64,000 nucleotides of DNA from Aristophania vespae (GCF_009906835.1 NZ_CP047652.1:1736001-1800000); one strand, 5' to 3'. Counted from the stretch's first letter, positions 38,570 to 49,229 are shown. A program made the numbers and translations. The notes: a model not told the origin generated them from the sequence alone.

Positions 38570-39808
38570 GTGAAAGGGCGTTTGATGTCGCTTTTCTTTG
38601 GGTCTTTAAAGCGTTGTCAGGCAAAACGGCGCCACAATCTTTGGGCTGCCCTCCTTTTGCTGGGAAGCTCTCAAGCTGCATTAGCAGATACACCTGTTCA
38701 TACAATTCTCCCAGGTGAAGAGCTCGACCTTAGTGTACCCTGTGCCATGGTATTGCTTTCAGTAACACCCAAACTGAAAAACAGTGTTACAATTGACGAA
38801 GTCAATGGCGCATCTCCAGAAGTGGTACGCGGCAAAGATGGAACAGAGAATCGGGTAGCCCTAGCACTGCGCGGCTGCAATAAGGGTTCGTCTTTGCATA
38901 TGCATCTATCTCCAAATACGACCTTGACGCTTCATGATAGCCATGATGCCAGAGTTATTATTGAAGGAAGCCTGGCCTCTTTGGAGACTAGCCTTAATGA
39001 CGCCTCCCTTACGGCTGAAACTGTGCAATCACTTGATCTCTCTGCAAGTGGCGACACACAGATTGCAATTCAAAATCTCAATCGCGCGGCCCAGATCGTT
39101 GCCTCTGATAGGTCTCAGCTTCATATTGGTCGGGTAGCCCTCACCGCGCTTTCAGCAAAATTGAGTGGAGCCAGTAACTTACAGGTTGGTTCTGGTCAGA
39201 TCGACACAGCAACCCTTACTTTAACTGATCAAGCAACATCTCATATTTCTGCCCTTATTGGTAAAGCTGTTGTCACAGCTCAAAATACGAGCAAAGTCGC
39301 GTTAGGACCAATTAGAGGGGCCCTTTTCCCAACGGGAACAGGAACGATCGAACAATTACATACATTGGAAAGTGCTCCTGTAACTACGCAACAACAAACA
39401 GGACCTCAGCCTCCCGCACAGACTGAACCTAAAACGCAATCACCAACGCCAACGCCAGAAACTCCAGCTTCAAATAATAATTCTGCGCCAATTAACATTC
39501 CAGCTTCGCAGCCCGTAGATGCCCAGCCTGTTACGCCTCAGCCAGCAAGTACAGCACAACAACCTACCCCCGCTCCTTCTTCCGACAAGGACAGTGAAAC
39601 GAGTGTACCGGCGCCATCCATATCAATTATTCCCACCGAGAAAAAGAAAAGTGAAGACGAATCTGTAGCCCCTTCTTCTGACACCGAGCAAACACAAGAG
39701 GAGCAATCTACCACTTCAGAAGCAGCTTCAGAAACAACAGCTGATACTACTTCAGTAATGCCCGCTACCGAAGACAATAAAACTGACAGTTTAAAACCCC
39801 TACCATAG
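38570..39808 (+). CDS. Exported protein with GIN-like beta-helix and Pro/Ser/Thr-rich tail
   Basis: A 412-residue protein. After a basic N-terminus and signal peptide (LWAALLLLGSSQAALA) come ~220 residues of short strand repeats ('DASLTAETVQSLDLSASGDTQI', 'LSGASNLQVGSGQ'-like) similar to the putative adhesin-head (GIN, DUF2807) fold. Residues ~260-412 are low-complexity, rich in Pro, Thr, Ser, Gln and Glu, and look like a wall- or envelope-spanning linker. The start is GTG at 38570 with AGGAG at good distance; an ATG at 38585 with GAAAGGG is an alternative. It precedes MlaE/MlaF-like genes by 86 bp on the same strand. Function is unknown; an envelope structural or adhesive role is inferred. 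Confidence 0.65.
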   Translation: MKGRLMSLFFGSLKRCQAKRRHNLWAALLLLGSSQAALADTPVHTILPGEELDLSVPCAMVLLSVTPKLKNSVTIDEVNGASPEVVRGKDGTENRVALALRGCNKGSSLHMHLSPNTTLTLHDSHDARVIIEGSLASLETSLNDASLTAETVQSLDLSASGDTQIAIQNLNRAAQIVASDRSQLHIGRVALTALSAKLSGASNLQVGSGQIDTATLTLTDQATSHISALIGKAVVTAQNTSKVALGPIRGALFPTGTGTIEQLHTLESAPVTTQQQTGPQPPAQTEPKTQSPTPTPETPASNNNSAPINIPASQPVDAQPVTPQPASTAQQPTPAPSSDKDSETSVPAPSISIIPTEKKKSEDESVAPSSDTEQTQEEQSTTSEAASETTADTTSVMPATEDNKTDSLKPLP

Positions 39809-39894
39809 AGATAATTTAGAAGGATATTTTTGGTATAATTTAGATCATAAGCTATAAAGCACATGATACTTCTTAAATAACTAGGGACTAAAGC

Positions 39895-40680
39895 GTGACT
39901 CTTGCCCTCCTACCTTTTATTGCCCTTGGTCGTTTTATTCTTTCTGGGATTAAACAGGCAGGTTCCGTCGCGCTTTTTGGACTCAAAGCTCTCATGGGGT
40001 TGATAAGACCGCCTTTTTATTTTGGGACTTTTGCACGCACCTTAGTGGAAATTGGCTTTTTATCTTTGCCCGTTGTTGCACTGACAGCAATTTTTGCGGG
40101 TGCTGTTATCGCGCTGCAATCATATACCGGATTTCGGCAATATCACGCTCAAAATGCCATTGCGAGTATTGTTGTGCTCTCTATTACACGTGAATTAGGG
40201 CCAGTATTAGCGGGGTTAATGGTGGCTGGCCGGGTAGGTGCTGCTCTCTCAGCACAAATTGGTACTATGCGTGTCACAAATCAAATTGATGCTCTCTCAA
40301 CTCTTTCCACTAACCCCATAAAATATCTCGTTACACCACGGCTTTTAGCAGCAACCCTTGCTTTGCCAGTTCTGGTGCTCATTGCAGATATTTTGGGAAT
40401 ATTTGGTGGATTTACTGTTTCTGTCGTTAAGCTTGGCCTGGAACCAGAAACTTATATAAATGCCACCATGACAGCCATTAAATCTTCTGATGTGTTCATA
40501 GGGTTGGTTAAAGCTGCCACCTTTGGGTTTCTTATTGCTTTACTTGGCTGTTACCATGGTTACAAAAGTCGTGGTGGAGCAGAGGGTGTTGGCTCCGCAG
40601 CAACGGCAACAGTTGTCAGCACGTCTATTTTACTTTTACTCTTTGATTATATCCTCACCGATCTCTTTTTCACAATTTAA
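39895..40680 (+). CDS. mlaE: MlaE-type ABC transporter permease
   Basis: A 261-residue MlaE/YrbE family permease with about five to six membrane segments. The family core is visible: 'LPVVALTAIFAGAVIALQSYTGF', 'SITRELGPVLAGLMVAGRVGAALSAQIGTMRVTNQIDAL' and 'GGAEGVGSAATATVVSTSILLLLFDYILTDL'. With the ATPase encoded 26 bp downstream it should move phospholipids (or another hydrophobic substrate) between outer and inner membranes. The start is GTG at 39895 with AGGGA 9 nt ahead. No MlaD-type substrate-binding gene follows; radA is next, so the third component is encoded elsewhere. Confidence 0.9.
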   Translation: MTLALLPFIALGRFILSGIKQAGSVALFGLKALMGLIRPPFYFGTFARTLVEIGFLSLPVVALTAIFAGAVIALQSYTGFRQYHAQNAIASIVVLSITRELGPVLAGLMVAGRVGAALSAQIGTMRVTNQIDALSTLSTNPIKYLVTPRLLAATLALPVLVLIADILGIFGGFTVSVVKLGLEPETYINATMTAIKSSDVFIGLVKAATFGFLIALLGCYHGYKSRGGAEGVGSAATATVVSTSILLLLFDYILTDLFFTI

Positions 40681-40706
40681 TCCTTTCCACTATTAGGTAT
40701 TTTACA

Positions 40707-41495
40707 ATGACCACTCCACGTATCCGCATTCGTGGCCTTAAAAAATCTTTTGGTCCTAAAGTGGTACTTGATGGGATCGATTTAGATGTGCAAGCCGGCA
40801 CATCAATGGTCATTATTGGTGGCTCAGGAAGCGGTAAATCTGTCTTATTGCGCTGTATTTTAGGGATCATTCTCCCTGACGAAGGTACCATAGAAATTGA
40901 TGGAGAAGATATTCTTCGTGCATCACCAATGAGACAAGAAGAATTGAGACGCAAAATTGGGATGTTATTCCAAAATGCAGCTCTATTTGACAGTATGACA
41001 GTCTTTGACAATATCTTATTTGGTCTAAAAGCAAAATCTTCACTCCATCCCCGACGTGATAGGCACAAACTCAAGCAAGAGGCCCTGAGGCTTCTCTCTC
41101 AGGTCGGTCTTGATGAGAGTGTAGCTGCCTTGAGCCCTTCAGAATTATCTGGCGGTATGCAAAAACGCGTGGGACTTGCACGCGCTATAGCTGGACAACC
41201 AGATATTTTATTTTTTGATGAGCCTACAACGGGCTTAGATCCGATTATGGGCGCCATTATTGATGGGCTTATTGTCGATTGTGTCAAAAAACTCGGCTCA
41301 ACTGCTATTGCCATCACTCATGATATGGCTTCTGCTCAGCGTATCGGTAACCAGGCAGCTATGCTCTATAAGGGCAAACTGATCTGGCAAGGGCTTGCAC
41401 AAGATTTGCTGCACTCAAATAATGATATTGTCGACCAGTTCACACATGGGCGTAAAGAAGGTCCTATAAACGTAGAGACTCATCCTACACTTTAA
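40707..41495 (+). CDS. mlaF: MlaF-type ABC transporter ATP-binding protein
   Basis: A 262-residue ABC ATPase. Walker A is GGSGSGKSVLLRCILG, the signature is 'LSGGMQKRVGLARAIA', Walker B is 'DILFFDEPTTGLDP', and the switch His lies in 'AIAITHDMASAQRI'. Sequence and gene order place it with MlaF, the partner of the preceding MlaE-like permease in lipid trafficking. The gene is followed 9 bp later by radA on the same strand. Confidence 0.9.
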   Translation: MTTPRIRIRGLKKSFGPKVVLDGIDLDVQAGTSMVIIGGSGSGKSVLLRCILGIILPDEGTIEIDGEDILRASPMRQEELRRKIGMLFQNAALFDSMTVFDNILFGLKAKSSLHPRRDRHKLKQEALRLLSQVGLDESVAALSPSELSGGMQKRVGLARAIAGQPDILFFDEPTTGLDPIMGAIIDGLIVDCVKKLGSTAIAITHDMASAQRIGNQAAMLYKGKLIWQGLAQDLLHSNNDIVDQFTHGRKEGPINVETHPTL

Positions 41496-41504
41496 GAAAA
41501 TATC

Positions 41505-42935
41505 ATGGCCAAAAAACCCGTCACACGCTTTATCTGCCAAAACTGCCATGCCACTTATTCAAAATGGCAAGGCAAATGTGAAAGTTGTGGCGAGTGGAAT
41601 ACGCTTGAAGAAGAAAAAATAGAAGCCAGTCCCCGCCGTACAGCACCAACAAAGGCTAATGGTCTGACAACAGTCCGCCTGGATGGCAAAACCACGCCAC
41701 CAGAACGCATTAATAGTGGCATTTCAGAATTTAACCGTGTCCTTGGCGGTGGTTTTGTCCCTGGTTCTGTTGTTCTGGTTGGAGGAGACCCCGGCATTGG
41801 CAAGTCAACCCTTATGCTTCAGGCTACCTGTGCACTGGCAAAATCTCAACATGAGGTTCTATATGTTTCAGGCGAAGAAGCCATTGATCAAATTCGTTTA
41901 CGTGCCCAACGTTTAGGGCTTGATACAAAACCCAACGAACTAAATACGTTAGACCTGGCTGCCTCCATCAATGTTGCTGATATCGCTGCAACACTCGAAG
42001 AAAAGCGCATTCACAAAGTTGTTGTGATTGATTCTATCCAAACTATGTGGCTCGAAAATATTGAAAGTGCGCCGGGTTCTGTCTCACAGGTAAGGGCCTG
42101 TGCTTTTGAGCTTATTCGTTTGGCCAAAACGCTTGGCTTCTCACTTGTTCTCATTGGTCATGTTACAAAAGAAGGTGCTCTGGCCGGACCACGCGTTTTA
42201 GAGCATATGGTTGATGCCGTTCTTTATTTTGAAGGAGATCGCGGCCACCAGTTTCGTATTTTACGTGCTGCAAAAAACCGTTTTGGCGCTACCGATGAAA
42301 TAGGTGTGTTTGCCATGACGGATTCTGGCCTCAAAGAAGTACTTAATCCCTCAGCCCTATTTTTAGCAGAGAGACGTGGCAATATTGCGGGTTCAGCCGT
42401 TTTTGCCGGATTAGAAGGCACACGCCCGGTTTTAATGGAAATTCAAGTGCTTCTTTCCACAAAGGCAGGCGATGGTGCTGCTAGAAGGTCCGTTATTGGC
42501 TGGGATAATGCGCGCCTGAGTATGATTTTAGCCGTGTTAGAATCACGATGCGGCGTGAAATTAAACAATATGGATGTTTATCTGAATATTACAGGTGGCA
42601 TTAAAATTAACGAACCAGCAGCTGACCTCGCCGTTGCTGCCGCCCTCATTTCAGCCGCTACGGGCCAGCCAACAGCTTCGGAAGCCGCTTATTTTGGTGA
42701 AATTGGCCTTTCAGGTGAACTTCGCCAGGTCAGTCAAACTGAACTCAGGCTTAAAGAAATGGCAAAACTTGGCTTTCAGCATGCTTATCTTCCCCGCCAT
42801 GTCAGCGCAGTGAATGCACGCCCGCGCCCTCCAAAAGGACTTTCATTGCAAGAGATTGGGCATTTGAGTGATTTGGTGGCGCGTTTCTCCGCAGCGACTC
42901 CCGGCGCTCCGACCTCTACTCAAAAAGAGACCTAA
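41505..42935 (+). CDS. radA: DNA repair protein RadA
   Basis: A 476-residue RadA (Sms). An N-terminal zinc finger (CQNCHATYSKWQGKCESCGEW type) is followed by a RecA-like ATPase with Walker A 'GGDPGIGKSTLML', Walker B 'VVVIDSIQTMW', and the RadA-specific KNRFG motif. The C-terminal Lon-protease-like domain includes 'LNNMDVYLNITGGIKINEPA'. RadA promotes branch migration in recombination. Its stop overlaps the stop of the convergent YigZ-family gene by 4 bp. Confidence 0.95.
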   Translation: MAKKPVTRFICQNCHATYSKWQGKCESCGEWNTLEEEKIEASPRRTAPTKANGLTTVRLDGKTTPPERINSGISEFNRVLGGGFVPGSVVLVGGDPGIGKSTLMLQATCALAKSQHEVLYVSGEEAIDQIRLRAQRLGLDTKPNELNTLDLAASINVADIAATLEEKRIHKVVVIDSIQTMWLENIESAPGSVSQVRACAFELIRLAKTLGFSLVLIGHVTKEGALAGPRVLEHMVDAVLYFEGDRGHQFRILRAAKNRFGATDEIGVFAMTDSGLKEVLNPSALFLAERRGNIAGSAVFAGLEGTRPVLMEIQVLLSTKAGDGAARRSVIGWDNARLSMILAVLESRCGVKLNNMDVYLNITGGIKINEPAADLAVAAALISAATGQPTASEAAYFGEIGLSGELRQVSQTELRLKEMAKLGFQHAYLPRHVSAVNARPRPPKGLSLQEIGHLSDLVARFSAATPGAPTSTQKET

Positions 42936-43531
42936 AAATTTTCTTCTTCTAAAAATGTCAGTGGTTTTTGGCCTCGTGTCATATCACGCAACCAATTTGC
43001 AATGTCATCTTTATAAATAAGGGGCAAAGCCAGTAACAAAGCAGCCCCTTCTGCATCAAAAGTGCAAGATCTGATTTCGACCTGCCACTGTGGTAATTTG
43101 GCTTCTATCTCTGCATAAATAGAAAAAGGGCAATGAAAACTGAGCATAATTCGTTCGATACGCTCAATTTTCTCAGCCTCGCGCAAACAGGCAGCAGCAG
43201 CCCCACCATAAGCGCGAACCAAGCCTCCGGCACCAAGTTTTATCCCTCCAAACCAGCGCGTTACGACCACCATGACATGGTCAAAATCTTGGCCTTCTAT
43301 AGCTGAAAGAATAGGGCGCCCGGCTGTACCTGAGGGCTCGCCATCATCGCTAACGCGAAAACGACCCCCTATTTTAAAAGCCCAGCAATTATGGGTAGCA
43401 TCTGGATCGGCTACCTCATCCAAAAAAGTAAGGGCTGATTTTTCATCATCCACACTCACTGCACGCGTACGAAAAACACTATGTTTTATAACCGATTCAT
43501 GCTCGGCTAGGCCGTCTATTGTCCACGTCAT
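42932..43531 (-). CDS. YigZ/IMPACT family protein
   Basis: A 199-residue protein of the UPF0029/IMPACT family. The N-terminal domain carries the hallmark 'DDGEPSGTAGRPIL', 'HNCWAFKIG' and 'VVVTRWFGGIKLGAGGLVRAY' motifs, and the C-terminal part is a small ferredoxin-like fold. Family members bind nucleic acids or the ribosome and are linked with translation control; the exact bacterial role is uncertain. It is convergent with radA. Confidence 0.9.
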   Translation of the reverse strand: MTWTIDGLAEHESVIKHSVFRTRAVSVDDEKSALTFLDEVADPDATHNCWAFKIGGRFRVSDDGEPSGTAGRPILSAIEGQDFDHVMVVVTRWFGGIKLGAGGLVRAYGGAAAACLREAEKIERIERIMLSFHCPFSIYAEIEAKLPQWQVEIRSCTFDAEGAALLLALPLIYKDDIANWLRDMTRGQKPLTFLEEENF

Positions 43532-43641
43532 GAAACTCTCTTACTTAAAGAAGTAAGTTCTTGCCAGCATCTAAATAATTGCACACAGCTCCAATGGCTT
43601 TTAAGAAGAACAAAAGCTTCATGCTGACTTAAGGGATTGAT

Positions 43642-46232
43642 ATGCTCTCCAGACTGACTCGTGGTTTAAATCATTTTTGTGCATGCCATGCTTATTTGGT
43701 CGTGTCCTTGTTCATCCTTCTTTCTGTCGGCGCAGGATGGTTGAGCTATAACCGCCTTGGCATCACCACCGAAACTGATAAGCTTTTTTCAGATAGCCTT
43801 CCCTGGAAGCACCACAATCATGAGATTGAACGCCTTTTCCCAGGTGAGAAAGATACACTCGTTGCCATTATAAAAGCAGCAACACCTGAAGAGGGGCAGG
43901 CAACGGCTCATGCCCTCACTGAAGAGCTACAAAAAGACAAAGAACATTTTACAAGTGTCAGCGAACCAGCGGCCAACCCCTTTTACACTCAGCATGCTTT
44001 ATTATTTTTAGAAAAACCACAGTTAGACAGGTTATTAGACTCTACAATATCAGCCCAGCCCTTTTTAGGAATGTTGGCGGCTGACCCTTCACTTGTTGGT
44101 TTATTCAAAAGCTTTAACCTGCTCAGTTTAAGTCTCAAATCTGATCAAAAAATCCCTGAAACTTTTGGCAAGACACTCGATAGCTTTGCCAACACACTCG
44201 ATAAAGCCTCTCGCGGCCATGCTGAGCCTCTATCATGGCAAAACTTATTAGCAGGCGACTTAACAGCTATGGGGGGGATTATTATTTTGTCCTCACACAC
44301 CCCAAGCGTGATTTTGCATCTTTTGAGCCTTCTGAAGCGGCCACCACGGCAATGCGCAATGCGCTCAATAATCTTCCAACCATTCATAGTGGCCGCGCTT
44401 CAGCTCTGATTACAGGCGAAGCTAAACTTAATGACGAAGAATTCTCAACTGTTGCTCAGGGTATGGTCTTTGGCCTTATCCTCTCATTAGCCCTTGTGAC
44501 TTTATGGCTCATTCTTGCAGTGAGATCGATCCGTGTCATTGTGCCTATTCTCATCACTCTTATTTTTGGCCTGATTTTAACAACAGGCTTTGCAGCACTG
44601 AGTGTTGGTACGCTTAATCTGATTTCCGTTGCATTTGCTATTTTATTTGTCGGCATTGCGGTTGATTTTGGCATTCAATATGGCGTGCGTTTTCGCTGTC
44701 AGCATGGCGAAAATGGCGAAACTCTTTCCCGCACAGAGGCTATAACACGCACAGGTGCAGAAAGCGGGCCACAAATCTTTGTTGCTGCGTTAGCAACTGC
44801 TGCCGGCTTTATGGCCTTTACGCCTACTCATTTCGTCGGCGTCGCCCAACTGGGGCTTATTGCCGGTGTCGGAATGTTAATCGCGTTTTTCTGCACATTA
44901 ACGCTCTTACCTTCACTTTTAGTTGTATTCCGTGCACATTCCTCAGCGCAAAATCGTGGCTTTAATTTCCTTAAACCAATCGATCAGGGTTTGCGTAAGC
45001 ATCGCTTTATCGTCATTGGTCTTTTTGGCATAGCTGGGGCCATCGGGCTTGGATTTACAACGCAATTACATTTTGATTCCGACCCTCTTCATACTAAAAA
45101 CCCAAATACAGAGGGTATGCGCGCCTTAAAGCTCTTAGAGGCCAATCCTTTAACGACATTTTACAATGCTCAGCTGGTTGTCAAAAATAAAGATATCGCA
45201 ACCCAACAAGCTGACGCTTTATCAAAGCTACCAAGCGTGCATGATGTGTTATGGCTCGGTGCTCTTGTTCCTGATGACCAGCAAGAAAAACTTGCCATGA
45301 TTGAGGATGCCGCAGATCTTTTACTGCCAAGTCTAAATCTTAATGTGTCCGCCCCAACTCCTGATGCGCAGGCCCTTCGCAAGGCAGCTTTGGAGACTGT
45401 ACAAGGCTTTAATGAAGTCGATCCTCAAAAGCTCACCCCTGCGATGAAAAGGCTAAAGGAAGCCCTTCAGCGTTTAAGCAAAGCCCCTGATAGTACAATT
45501 CTGGCCGCTAATGAGGCGCTCACGCAGTTTCTGCCGCTTCAATTAAACCAGCTTAAGGAAGTTCTGCGTCCAACTCCGGTGACGTTTGAAAATATCCCTG
45601 AAGATATTAAACAGGAATATGTCTCTCCTGACGGGCGCTATCGTCTGGTCGTTCACCCTAAGGGGCAAATGTCTGATCCTGCCATATTACATAAATTTGT
45701 AAGTGAGCTTGTAACGATCAACCCTGATATCGCTGGCCCTGCTCTAGAAATTACAGAAAGTGCCAAAACGATTACCCATGCTTTTATTCAGGCTGCCCTT
45801 TGTGCCATCGTTGCAATTGCTATTATCCTTCTGGTTGCACTCCGGCAGGTTATGGATAGTTTTTTAGTGGTTCTACCGCTGATTTTATCCTCTTTATTAA
45901 CGGTCATTCTCGTCATATTAGTGCCAGAACCCCTTAACTACGCCAATATTATCGCGCTTCCCCTGTTACTCGGGGTTGGCGTATCATTTAACATCTATTT
46001 CGTCATGAATTGGCGTGCCGGGTTAAAATACCCTCTTACCTCACCTACAGCACGAGCTGTCATTTTCTCAGCCCTGACAACAGCCTCAGCTTTTGGCTCT
46101 CTAGCGGCATCTGCTCACCCAGGAACGGCAAGTATGGGAAGGCTGTTATTGCTATCTTTAGGTTGCACCCTATTATGCACCCTGTTTTTTATTCCTGCCC
46201 TTTTGCCAAAACGCAAAATAGACGAAAAATAG
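43642..46232 (+). pseudogene. hpnN: Hopanoid-associated RND transporter HpnN, one frameshift
   Basis: Two frames (43642-44409, 44235-46232) combine into an 863-residue MMPL/RND-type transporter. Loss of one base in the G run 44271-44277 explains the break. The N-terminal segment and periplasmic loop ('ISAQPFLGMLAADPSLVGLF') are HpnN-like, as are 'VAFAILFVGIAVDFGIQYGVRFR' and the C-terminal 'ALTTASAFGSLAASAHPGTASMG' helices. HpnN carries hopanoids to the outer membrane, which fits an acetic acid bacterium. A 13-bp hairpin terminator follows. Confidence 0.85.
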
Positions 46233-46275
46233 GGTCATTATGCTTGCTGCCATTGGTGAGCATTTTCTTAAAAGA

Positions 46276-46306
46276 ATATGGCAGGCAGGAAATCTGCCTG
46301 CCATAT
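46276..46306. terminator. Bidirectional terminator between hpnN and mntH
   Basis: Perfect 13-bp arms ATATGGCAGGCAG (46276-46288) and CTGCCTGCCATAT (46294-46306) with loop GAAAT. On the plus strand a GTCTTTTT tail follows. It serves hpnN on the plus strand and lies just past the stop of mntH on the minus strand. Confidence 0.8.
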
Positions 46307-46312
46307 GTCTTT

Positions 46313-47617
46313 TTACACCACCATATCGATGAAAAGCTTGGCATTTAGAACGACAATCAAGCAGGCCACTAACCAAGAAACCCCGACCCAAAAAGGCGAC
46401 AGGACAAAGTTTTTCATTTTCTTTTTACTTGAAACAAAAATGACCAGTGGAATAACGGCAAAAGGCAGCTGCATAGATAAAATAATCTGACTAAAGACCA
46501 AAAGCGACCCTATTTTTCCCTGCCCGTAATACATAATGAAAAAGATAACAGGAATAATAGCTAAGCCGCGCGTTATGATTCTACGCACCCAGTAAGGGAA
46601 CCGTAAATGCAAAAACCCTTCCATTATAATTTGGCCCGCTAATGTTCCTGTAACAGTAGAGTTTGTCCCTGCTGCCAAAAGCGCAATGGCAAAAAGAGTT
46701 GATGCAAGCCCAAACCCTAAAACAGGTGACAATAAGCGCCATGCGTCGCTAATCTCTGCGACATCTTGATGCTCGGTGCCATGAAAGGCAGCCGCAGAAA
46801 CGATTAATATGGCTGCATTAATGCCCAATGCAAAAGTCAGGGCAATTGTACTATCCCAACTGGCCCATTTTATGGCTTCCAGGCGGCCTTTTATATTACG
46901 TTTATAAGCGCGGCTCTGTACTAAGGAAGAATGTAGATAAAGATTATGGGGCATGACCGTCGCCCCCACGATCCCTATGGCAATATAGAGCATCTCTGGG
47001 TTCATCACGATTTGCGATGAAGGAAGAAAGCCTTTGAAAACCGCACCAATAGAGGGAGAAGAGGCAATGAGCTGAATACCAAAACAGACACCAATAATAG
47101 CCAGCAATACAATAACAAATGCCTCTAACGCACGAAAACCAAAGCGCATTAGTAATAAAACCAAAAAAGCATCAATGACTGAAATGCACGTCCCTACCAG
47201 AAGGGAAAAACCAAAAAGCAAATTTAGAGCTACAGCCGTACCAATAACTTCAGCCAAATCACAAGCAATAATGGCAAGCTCGCAGGCTAACCATAAAGGA
47301 ATATTGACCCATCGTGGTAACCAGGCCCGGCAGGCCTGTGCAAGATCATATCCCGTCGCAATTCCTAAACGCGCGGCTAAAACCTGTAATAAAACCGCCA
47401 TGAGATTAGATAATAAAATAACGAAAAGTAGAACATAGCCAAATTGAGCGCCCCCCTGCAGGTCGGTCGCCCAATTTCCAGGATCCATATAGCCAACAGC
47501 AACCATATAACCCGGCCCAACAAAGGCCAGGAATCTCTTTAATACAGAAGCCTTCTGCCCCGGTATTGCAACGAGAGACGGGTCTTGCCGATCATTATCG
47601 CGCATGCGTTCAGCCAT
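46313..47617 (-). CDS. mntH: Nramp-family Mn2+/metal transporter MntH
   Basis: A 434-residue Nramp divalent-metal:H+ symporter with about 11 membrane helices. The helix-1 metal site '[20 protein letters not shown]' and the helix-6 '[19 protein letters not shown]' (with the MPH metal-binding triad) are intact, so Mn2+ (and perhaps Fe2+) uptake is expected. It is a single gene between two hairpin terminators. No MntR box was identified. Confidence 0.93.
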   Translation of the reverse strand: MAERMRDNDRQDPSLVAIPGQKASVLKRFLAFVGPGYMVAVGYMDPGNWATDLQGGAQFGYVLLFVILLSNLMAVLLQVLAARLGIATGYDLAQACRAWLPRWVNIPLWLACELAIIACDLAEVIGTAVALNLLFGFSLLVGTCISVIDAFLVLLLMRFGFRALEAFVIVLLAIIGVCFGIQLIASSPSIGAVFKGFLPSSQIVMNPEMLYIAIGIVGATVMPHNLYLHSSLVQSRAYKRNIKGRLEAIKWASWDSTIALTFALGINAAILIVSAAAFHGTEHQDVAEISDAWRLLSPVLGFGLASTLFAIALLAAGTNSTVTGTLAGQIIMEGFLHLRFPYWVRRIITRGLAIIPVIFFIMYYGQGKIGSLLVFSQIILSMQLPFAVIPLVIFVSSKKKMKNFVLSPFWVGVSWLVACLIVVLNAKLFIDMVV

Positions 47618-47641
47618 AAGAAATAACAGCCCATTTCATAC

Positions 47642-47667
47642 AAAAAAGCTCCTCTGTTAAGAGGAGC
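47642..47667 (-). terminator. Rho-independent terminator of the SQR gene
   Basis: Minus-strand stem GCTCCTCT/AGAGGAGC (47648-47655 and 47660-47667, 4-nt loop) followed by six T residues (47642-47647 as A on the plus strand), 30 bp past the SQR stop codon. Confidence 0.85.
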
Positions 47668-47696
47668 CACGTTAAACCATATTTAAAAATAAGGCC

Positions 47697-48935
47697 TTAA
47701 GACTCAGTATTAACTTGCTTACGGCTTACTTTAGGGTCAATCCCACGCAACATGCCATACCAGTAAAGTTTGGGGAAAATTTTTGCTTTAAAGTTCCAGG
47801 CAATACGACTGGGTTTGCGCTGATCATAACGAAGGCTTGATACAACCTTTCCGCCGTAAAGGAACTCAGCTAATACAACTTTGCCATATGAAACAGTCAA
47901 GGGGCACGCACCATAGCCATCATAACTTGCTTCTAATGGTTCGCCTGCAAGAGAGCTTATAAGATTTTTGACAAGGACTGGAGCCTGTTCACGAACCGCC
48001 GCGGCTGTTTTCGCATTGCTTGTGCCGAGCACATCACCCAGCCCAAAAACTGTCTCAAATTTATTATGACGTAAAGTTGCTGAGTCAACATCTAACCAGC
48101 CAGCTTCATTTGCCAGCACGCTTTGACGCACAAAATCAGGGGCTGATTGTGGCGGCACGACATGGATCATATCAAAAGGCCGGACAATCACTTGGTCTGT
48201 ACCAATAATTTGGAATGTGGCTTCTTTTTTCTCACCATCAATCGCAATGAGATTTTCTTTAAAGCGAAGCTCAATGCCGTAATAATCTACAACTTTCTGC
48301 AATGATGGCACATAGTAATTAATGCCAAATAATTTATCTCCTGCCAGGCAGAACTGGGCTTTAATACGATGCAAAACACCTTCACGCCGCCAATAATCGC
48401 ATGAAAGATAAACCGCTTTTTGAGGCGCGCCTGCACATTTTATGGGCATGGGCGGTTGGGTAAAAATAGCCGTGCCCCCATTGAGATTGCGGACGCACTC
48501 CCATGTATAGGCTGCACCATCACGATCATAATTTGATGTAACGCCGTTGCGTCCTAAAGTCTCTTTTAGCCCGTCAATAGCATCCCAGTTTAGCTGAATC
48601 CCTGGGCACACCACCAAACGACGATATTCTATGACAGCGCCATTATCTAGGGCAACTGTCATGTCTTCAGGGTGAATGGAACGAACGCGTTCGCGAATCC
48701 ACGTTACGCCGTGTGGGATAAGGCCACCTTGCTGTTTAAGTGTAGATGCCAGGGGCATGACACCTGCACCAACCAAAGTCCAGCCTGGCTGGTAAGCATG
48801 AGTGGCAGAAGGGTCGATAACAGCGATTGTCAATTCAGGTTTAGCCCGCCTCAAACGTGCTGCAACGCTTAATCCACCTGCTCCGCCGCCGACAATGACT
48901 ACAGAATAACGTTCTGCATACTGTGTATCTGTCAT
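47697..48935 (-). CDS. Sulfide:quinone oxidoreductase-like flavoprotein (type II SQR)
   Basis: A 412-residue FAD enzyme. It has the N-terminal dinucleotide fold 'VVIVGGGAGGLSVAARLRRA', 'THAYQPGWTLVGAG', 'LVVCPGIQLNWDAI', 'QPPMPIKCAGAPQKAVYLS' and 'FGLGDVLGTSNAKTAAAVR'. Cysteines at 'VCPG', 'IKCAG' and 'GACPL' are placed as in type II sulfide:quinone oxidoreductases, which oxidise sulfide and pass electrons to quinone at the inner membrane. The C-terminal amphipathic region (KIFPKLYWYGMLRG) fits monotopic membrane binding. A small DUF3297 gene and a RidA gene lie upstream on the same strand, so an operon is possible. Confidence 0.85.
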   Translation of the reverse strand: MTDTQYAERYSVVIVGGGAGGLSVAARLRRAKPELTIAVIDPSATHAYQPGWTLVGAGVMPLASTLKQQGGLIPHGVTWIRERVRSIHPEDMTVALDNGAVIEYRRLVVCPGIQLNWDAIDGLKETLGRNGVTSNYDRDGAAYTWECVRNLNGGTAIFTQPPMPIKCAGAPQKAVYLSCDYWRREGVLHRIKAQFCLAGDKLFGINYYVPSLQKVVDYYGIELRFKENLIAIDGEKKEATFQIIGTDQVIVRPFDMIHVVPPQSAPDFVRQSVLANEAGWLDVDSATLRHNKFETVFGLGDVLGTSNAKTAAAVREQAPVLVKNLISSLAGEPLEASYDGYGACPLTVSYGKVVLAEFLYGGKVVSSLRYDQRKPSRIAWNFKAKIFPKLYWYGMLRGIDPKVSRKQVNTES

Positions 48936-48965
48936 ATCATGTCTTCCTTCTGCCTTCAGCTAAAA

Positions 48966-49229
48966 TTATGCTGTTGTATCTTCACTAGTTTCGTTGTCTT
49001 TAAACCATACTTCTACTGACCCGGTCAGCTTTAGAGTCATAGGGCGGCCGTGACGGTCTAGTGTACGACCTACTGCAACGCGAATCCAGTTCTCACTAAT
49101 ACAATATTCCTCGACATTCGTCTTCTCGGAACCTTTGAATTTTACACCAATCCCGCGATTAAGTATTTCCTCATTAAAATAAGGGCTATCTGGATAGATC
49201 GATAAACGATCAGGAAGTGTATCGGTCAT
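48966..49229 (-). CDS. DUF3297 family protein
   Basis: An 87-residue protein matching DUF3297 (opening 'MTDTLPDRLSIYPDSPYFNE', then 'GIGVKFKGSEKTNVEEYC', 'GRTLDRHGRPMTLKLTGSVEVWFKD'). I start it at ATG 49229 because family members begin with (S/T)DTLPDRLS; the frame extends 22 codons further upstream without a better ribosome site. No function is known. It is 40 bp after ridA and 30 bp before the SQR gene. Confidence 0.85.
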   Translation of the reverse strand: MTDTLPDRLSIYPDSPYFNEEILNRGIGVKFKGSEKTNVEEYCISENWIRVAVGRTLDRHGRPMTLKLTGSVEVWFKDNETSEDTTA

